Source: Chloroflexota bacterium (GTDB lineage: Bacteria; Chloroflexota; Anaerolineae; Anaerolineales; Villigracilaceae). Taken from it: a stretch of 64,000 nucleotides of DNA. The position numbers and the translations under genes are program-made. Positions 60,451-64,000 of the stretch are shown piece by piece. The stretch spans positions 1 to 64,000 of the forward strand of contig JACRBH010000054.1 in assembly GCA_016234535.1 (NCBI GenBank). The letters run 5' to 3'. The notes beneath the pieces are model-generated. The model was not told the DNA's origin, ran no database searches, and was given only the letters and a program-made list of their open reading frames with translations. Numbering within the stretch: position 1 is the first letter of the stretch; each line of letters starts with the position of its first letter.

Positions 60451-61761
60451 ATGGTCGCAACGAGTATTTACCAATCACGTGTGACCACGGCGCAGGAGGC
60501 TGTTAAAGTTATTAAATCGGGAAATCGTTTGTTTCTGACCGGGAACGTTTCAGTCCCCCAGAAACTTCTTGCAGCGTTGGTGGAGTATGCGCCGAATGTG
60601 AACAATGTTGAAATTTGTCAGGCGTTGACGGTTGGCTCGGCGGATTATGTCAGTTCGGAGATGGAAGGACATCTGCGGGTGAACTCCATGTTCATCAGCG
60701 CCAACATTCGCAAGGCGGTCCAGGAAGGCCGCGCAGACTTTACGCCCGTCTTGCTTTCAGAATTTCCACTGCTTTTCAAACATGGCGTCCTGCCTTTGGA
60801 TGTGGCCCTCATTCACGTCTCCACCCCGGATGAGCATGGGTTTTGCAGCCTGGGGGTCGAAGTTGGACTCACCAAGACAGCGGCAGAGTCTGCGAAGATC
60901 ATCATCGCGGAAGTAAATGAAAAGATGCCGCGTACATTGGGTGATTCATTCATTCATGTCAGCAAATTGACTCATATCGTGCCGGTTAATTATCCGATCC
61001 CTGAACATCGAATGGCATCGGAAGGCAACGCAGATGTGACCGAAAAGATCGCCGGGCACGTCGCCTCGCTGATCCCTGACGGCGCGACCATGCAGCTTGG
61101 CATCGGCGCAATTCCCGACGCGGTCTTGAAATATCTTTTTGATAAAAAAGACCTGGGAATCCATACCGAATTATTTTCAGATGGCGTGATTGATCTGGTC
61201 AATGCCGGTGTGCTGACCAATGCCCGCAAATCACTGCATCCCGGAAAGATCGTATCAGGATTTATCCTCGGTACACAGCGATTGTACGAATGGGTGGATG
61301 ACAACCCAATGATCGAATTACATCGCTCGGAATATGTGAACGATCCCTTTGTCATCGCGCAAAACGACCGCATGGTGGCGGTCAATTCGGCGATTGAAGT
61401 TGACCTGACCGGACAGATCTGCGCCGACAGTATTGGTCCGAAATTGTACAGCGGCGTCGGCGGTCAATTGGACTTTGTCTACGGCGCATCCCGGGCCAAG
61501 GGCGGCGTTCCGATCATTGCCCTGCCAAGCATGGCAACCATGCGGGATGGGACTGTGGTCAGCAAGATCACTGCCATGCTCAAACCCGGCGCTGGCGTGG
61601 TCACCAGCCGCAACCATGTCCGTTTTGTGGTGACAGAACATGGCGTGGCAGACCTGTACGGCAGAACCATTCGCCAGCGCGCAAGGGCGCTCATCAATGT
61701 TGCCGATCCGCGCTTCCATGAAGAACTCGAAAAACAGGCCGGCGAATTGCATTACCTGTAG
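60451..61761 (+). CDS. Acetyl-CoA hydrolase/transferase (4-hydroxybutyrate CoA-transferase-like)
   Basis: 436 residues of the single-chain family-I CoA-transferases (AbfT/Cat1 type). SLIPDGATMQLGIGAIPDAVL is followed by HTELFSDGVIDL with the catalytic Glu240 that forms the CoA thioester intermediate; GGQLDFVYGASRAKGG and VVTEHGVADLYGRT are the C-terminal hallmarks. It moves CoA between acetyl-CoA and 4-hydroxybutyrate, butyrate or similar acids; exact partner not readable. Co-transcribed with ald (1-bp gap), AAGGAGG upstream. Confidence 0.92.
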   Translation: MVATSIYQSRVTTAQEAVKVIKSGNRLFLTGNVSVPQKLLAALVEYAPNVNNVEICQALTVGSADYVSSEMEGHLRVNSMFISANIRKAVQEGRADFTPVLLSEFPLLFKHGVLPLDVALIHVSTPDEHGFCSLGVEVGLTKTAAESAKIIIAEVNEKMPRTLGDSFIHVSKLTHIVPVNYPIPEHRMASEGNADVTEKIAGHVASLIPDGATMQLGIGAIPDAVLKYLFDKKDLGIHTELFSDGVIDLVNAGVLTNARKSLHPGKIVSGFILGTQRLYEWVDDNPMIELHRSEYVNDPFVIAQNDRMVAVNSAIEVDLTGQICADSIGPKLYSGVGGQLDFVYGASRAKGGVPIIALPSMATMRDGTVVSKITAMLKPGAGVVTSRNHVRFVVTEHGVADLYGRTIRQRARALINVADPRFHEELEKQAGELHYL

Positions 61762-61781
61762 TTTCCCCCTAAGTACACATC

Positions 61782-61826
61782 CTGCCGCAGGGTTGCGTGT
61801 TGCGTAACCTTGCGGCAGTTATTTTG
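61782..61826 (+). terminator. Rho-independent terminator of the ald operon
   Basis: CTGCCGCAGGGTT and AACCTTGCGGCAG (one G-T pair) form a 13-bp stem with an 11-nt loop, followed by TTATTTTG. Confidence 0.8.
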
Positions 61827-61852
61827 TTAATATGACGGGTATCAGGGATGAC

Positions 61853-61881
61853 TTGACTTCATTCATTTTATTCCCTATGAT
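61853..61881 (+). promoter_or_regulatory. Sigma-70 promoter of pyk
   Basis: TTGACT (61853-61858), 17-bp spacer and TATGAT (61876-61881), about 50 bp upstream of the pyk ATG. Confidence 0.65.
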
Positions 61882-61931
61882 GTAAGTGTACCCAACCCAT
61901 CAACACCTTTGGAAGGAATAACAGAAATACT

Positions 61932-63419
61932 ATGAGAAGAGCAAAGATCGTTGCGACCATTGGCCCGGCTTCCGATTCGGAGCAGGCCCTGGAGTCGTTG
62001 ATAAAGGCGGGGATGAATATTGCCCGTTTGAATTTTTCACATGGCACACATGAACAGCATCAGGCGCGCGTTGCCACCATCCGTTCTGTTGCTAAAAGAC
62101 TGGGAATGCCTGTTGGCATCCTTCAGGATTTACAAGGCCCGAAGATCAGGGTCGGGAAATTGGCCCTACCCCTTCAACTTTCAGTGGGTGAACAGGTCTG
62201 CCTGTATGCAACCCAGGATGCTGCGCCGCTAACAGATCATCAACTTCTCCCGGTTGATTTTCGGGAACTGTTCGATTCAGTCCAACCCGGTGACCGCCTT
62301 TTGCTCGACGATGGCCGCCTGGCGCTCGAAGTTGTATCGGCGAAAGGACGCGAAGTCCATGCGAAGGTTTTGGTGGGCGGCGCGCTTTCATCGCATAAAG
62401 GCATCAACCTGCCGGGCATCAAACTTCGCATTGCAGGCTTCACCGAAAAAGATAAAGCCGACCTGACTTTTGGTATTTCCCAGGGCGTGGATGCGGTTGC
62501 AATTTCCTTTGTCCGCAGCGCCGAGGATGTGAAGACGGTGCGTGCCGCGTTGGAAGAGTCAGCCAAAAGCGTTGGAAAACGCGTGCCGCTTCTGATCGCA
62601 AAACTGGAAAAGCCGGAAGCCATGAACGAATTGGAAGCCATCCTCGATGTGGTGGATGGAGTCATGGTTGCACGCGGCGACCTGGGTGTGGAACTTCCGC
62701 CCGAGCGCGTACCTTCCTTGCAGAAGCACATTATTCGCTCCGCAAACGCGCGCGCCAAGCTGGTGATCACTGCCACGCAAATGCTCGAGTCCATGATACA
62801 GAATCCGCTGCCCACGCGCGCCGAAGCGTCTGACGTAGCCAACGCAATCTTCGACGGCACCGATGCAGTCATGCTTTCCGCTGAAACCGCATCGGGTGAA
62901 TATCCCAGGGAAGCCGTTGCCATGATGGCGCGTATCGTCAAAGAGGCAGAGTCGCATTTTCAAGAGTGGGGCAGCCGTCAGGATGGACGGGCAGGCCTGG
63001 GCGAGAGTGACGCGGCTTCCATGGCCCGCGCCGCAAACGCATTGGCGAAAGACCCCGAGGTGCGCGCAGTGGCTGTGTTTACAATGCAGGGCCGATCCGC
63101 ATGGCTGATGTCCAAAGCCAGGCCGTCGAAGCGCGTCCTTGCCTTTACGCCGGAGCAGGAAACATTTAATCAACTTTCATTTTTATGGGGCGTTCAACCG
63201 CACCTTACAAAATTTGCCAACACAATGGATGACATGATCGCGGATGTGGATGCGGCTTTATTACAATCCGGCATTCAATCTGGTCAGCAGGTTGTGCTGA
63301 TTTGCGGCTACCCGGTCGGCGCACAGCGCCCGCCCAATATGGCTTTGCTGCACACCGTCGGCGCGGATGCGACCATTCATCTCGCCCGCAAGCTGGCGGA
63401 AGGAAATATGAAGAAATAA
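61932..63419 (+). CDS. pyk: Pyruvate kinase
   Basis: 495 residues. RRAKIVATIGPASDS and NIARLNFSHG open the barrel; LQDLQGPKIRVG, VDGVMVARGDLGVELP and AKLVITATQMLESMIQNPLPTRAE (the PK signature with catalytic Lys/Thr region) are complete, and a C-terminal domain of the usual length follows (DPEVRAVAVFTMQGRSAWLMSKARP). Makes pyruvate and ATP from phosphoenolpyruvate. Lacks an extra C-terminal PEP-utilising domain. AAGGA lies about 14 nt before the ATG, a long spacing. Confidence 0.96.
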   Translation: MRRAKIVATIGPASDSEQALESLIKAGMNIARLNFSHGTHEQHQARVATIRSVAKRLGMPVGILQDLQGPKIRVGKLALPLQLSVGEQVCLYATQDAAPLTDHQLLPVDFRELFDSVQPGDRLLLDDGRLALEVVSAKGREVHAKVLVGGALSSHKGINLPGIKLRIAGFTEKDKADLTFGISQGVDAVAISFVRSAEDVKTVRAALEESAKSVGKRVPLLIAKLEKPEAMNELEAILDVVDGVMVARGDLGVELPPERVPSLQKHIIRSANARAKLVITATQMLESMIQNPLPTRAEASDVANAIFDGTDAVMLSAETASGEYPREAVAMMARIVKEAESHFQEWGSRQDGRAGLGESDAASMARAANALAKDPEVRAVAVFTMQGRSAWLMSKARPSKRVLAFTPEQETFNQLSFLWGVQPHLTKFANTMDDMIADVDAALLQSGIQSGQQVVLICGYPVGAQRPPNMALLHTVGADATIHLARKLAEGNMKK

Positions 63420-63430
63420 TATTTATTTAT

Positions 63431-63556
63431 TAACTCACCTTACGCAGTTTTCTTCAAGAAGCCTGTTTTTTTGTTCGGACTGCGGACTTTAGTCCGCTTC
63501 TTGCCGAAAACGCGGACTAAAGTCCGCAGTCCAACTTTTTTGCGTAAGGTGAGTTA
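63431..63556. mobile_element. MITE-like element with 16-bp perfect terminal repeats
   Basis: TAACTCACCTTACGCA (63431-63446) and its exact complement TGCGTAAGGTGAGTTA (63541-63556) bound 126 bp. Inside, GGACTGCGGACTTTAGTCCGC (63477-63497) and its complement (63512-63532) form a perfect 21-bp inverted repeat made of two GCGGACT-family palindromes. No ORF. The left 16 bp match the element at 29752-29938 exactly. Confidence 0.75.
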
Positions 63557-63580
63557 TTAACTGTGGGCTGATTCTGTACT

Positions 63581-63596
63581 GCGACATTTATGTCGC
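63581..63596. repeat. Dispersed palindrome GCGACATTTATGTCGC
   Basis: Perfect palindrome identical to the one at 57010-57025, 25 bp beyond the MITE-like element. Confidence 0.75.
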
Positions 63597-63650
63597 CCGT
63601 TAATTTTCTGCAATTTTATTCTTGCGAGCTAGATCTCGCGGTACAAATGC

Positions 63651-64000
63651 TCACTCCCGTGTCGCGATCAAAATCCCGATGCTGATCAGCACACCGCCAG
63701 CCAGGAACAGGGGGGTGATTCTTTCAGCGAGGAAAAACCATCCGAGAAGCGTACCAACTACCGGCTGGGCAAAGAACGTCAGTGATGCAACAGCGGCGGG
63801 TAGTTCCGCAAAGGCGTAATTCCAAAGGAACATCGCAATCGCCGTCGAGATGATTCCCAAAAATAACAAGCCGCCGATAATGCCCGGCGTGATCGCCCCA
63901 ATCCCTTGTGTTTGAACTTCCCAAATTCCAAACAGCAAGCTGGAGGGAATCCCTCCCAATAGCATGATCGTGCTCGATGTAAGCAGATCGCCGGACTTTG
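63651..64000 (-). CDS. DMT superfamily transporter (EamA), C-terminal part
   Basis: The frame stays open to the window edge (codons for K-S-G-D-L-L-T-S-S-T-I before the track ATG at 63965), so only about 115 residues of the second EamA repeat are seen: IIGGLLFLGIISTAIAMFLWNYAFAELPAAVASLTFFAQPVVGTLLGWFFLAERITP and the final helix. SGDLLT at the edge is the start of the second repeat. Substrate unknown; a separate gene from the DMT carrier at 11041. Confidence 0.85.
   Translation of the reverse strand, partial: KSGDLLTSSTIMLLGGIPSSLLFGIWEVQTQGIGAITPGIIGGLLFLGIISTAIAMFLWNYAFAELPAAVASLTFFAQPVVGTLLGWFFLAERITPLFLAGGVLISIGILIATRE

Overview
The window looks like a chromosomal contig from an uncultured member of the Chloroflexota, class Anaerolineae. 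This is inferred from gene content (UMF1-type transporter, PadR/membrane-protein pair, WcaI-type glycosyltransferase, catabolic CoA-transferases), from mixed ATG/GTG/TTG starts, and above all from dense short palindromic repeats between genes. There is no rRNA, CRISPR array, phage or complete insertion sequence. One tRNA (Arg, anticodon TCG) is present.

Layout. 1-27 kb is a housekeeping and metabolic region: a two-domain M20 peptidase cut by the window start, a penicillin-acylase-type Ntn hydrolase, a histidine phosphatase, a lipoprotein, a PadR regulator with its membrane partner, rarA, two DMT transporters (one at each end of the window), a HAD hydrolase, a pair of related membrane proteins (one with TPRs), a two-subunit CoA-transferase split by a diguanylate cyclase and a hydrolase, a pyrroline-5-carboxylate dehydrogenase, a thioredoxin-like lipoprotein, a channel-like protein, an MFS transporter and ffh. 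27-37 kb holds a PAS histidine kinase with its LuxR-type regulator, a small receiver-like protein and a 2247-residue secreted multicopper oxidase ending in nine Ig-like repeats. 37.4-53 kb is an exopolysaccharide cluster: WbaP-type initiating transferase, flippase, polymerase, four glycosyltransferases, two sulfotransferases, two hexapeptide acyltransferases and four methyltransferases. It is visibly more AT-rich than its surroundings up to about 51.75 kb and probably makes a sulfated, acylated, methylated surface glycan. 53-64 kb has tRNA-Arg, a MoxR/DUF58/MBL operon, an ornithine/alanine/CoA-ester run (argF, rocD, ald, CoA-transferase) and pyk.

The most unusual item is the thioredoxin-like lipoprotein at 21539-22060. 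Its reading frame is intact except for one TGA exactly where the first Cys of the CxxC site belongs, giving UxxC (U-S-T-C). A perfect 7-bp stem with a GTT loop begins 20 nt after the TGA, where a bacterial SECIS would lie. It is either a previously unannotated selenoprotein or a very fresh pseudogene, and standard gene callers would split it in two. Other points of note are a MITE-like family with 16-nt termini, an operator pair over a consensus PadR promoter, a decayed copy of the rarA 3' end flanking the PadR pair, and a HAD gene whose start codon lies inside a 17-bp hairpin.
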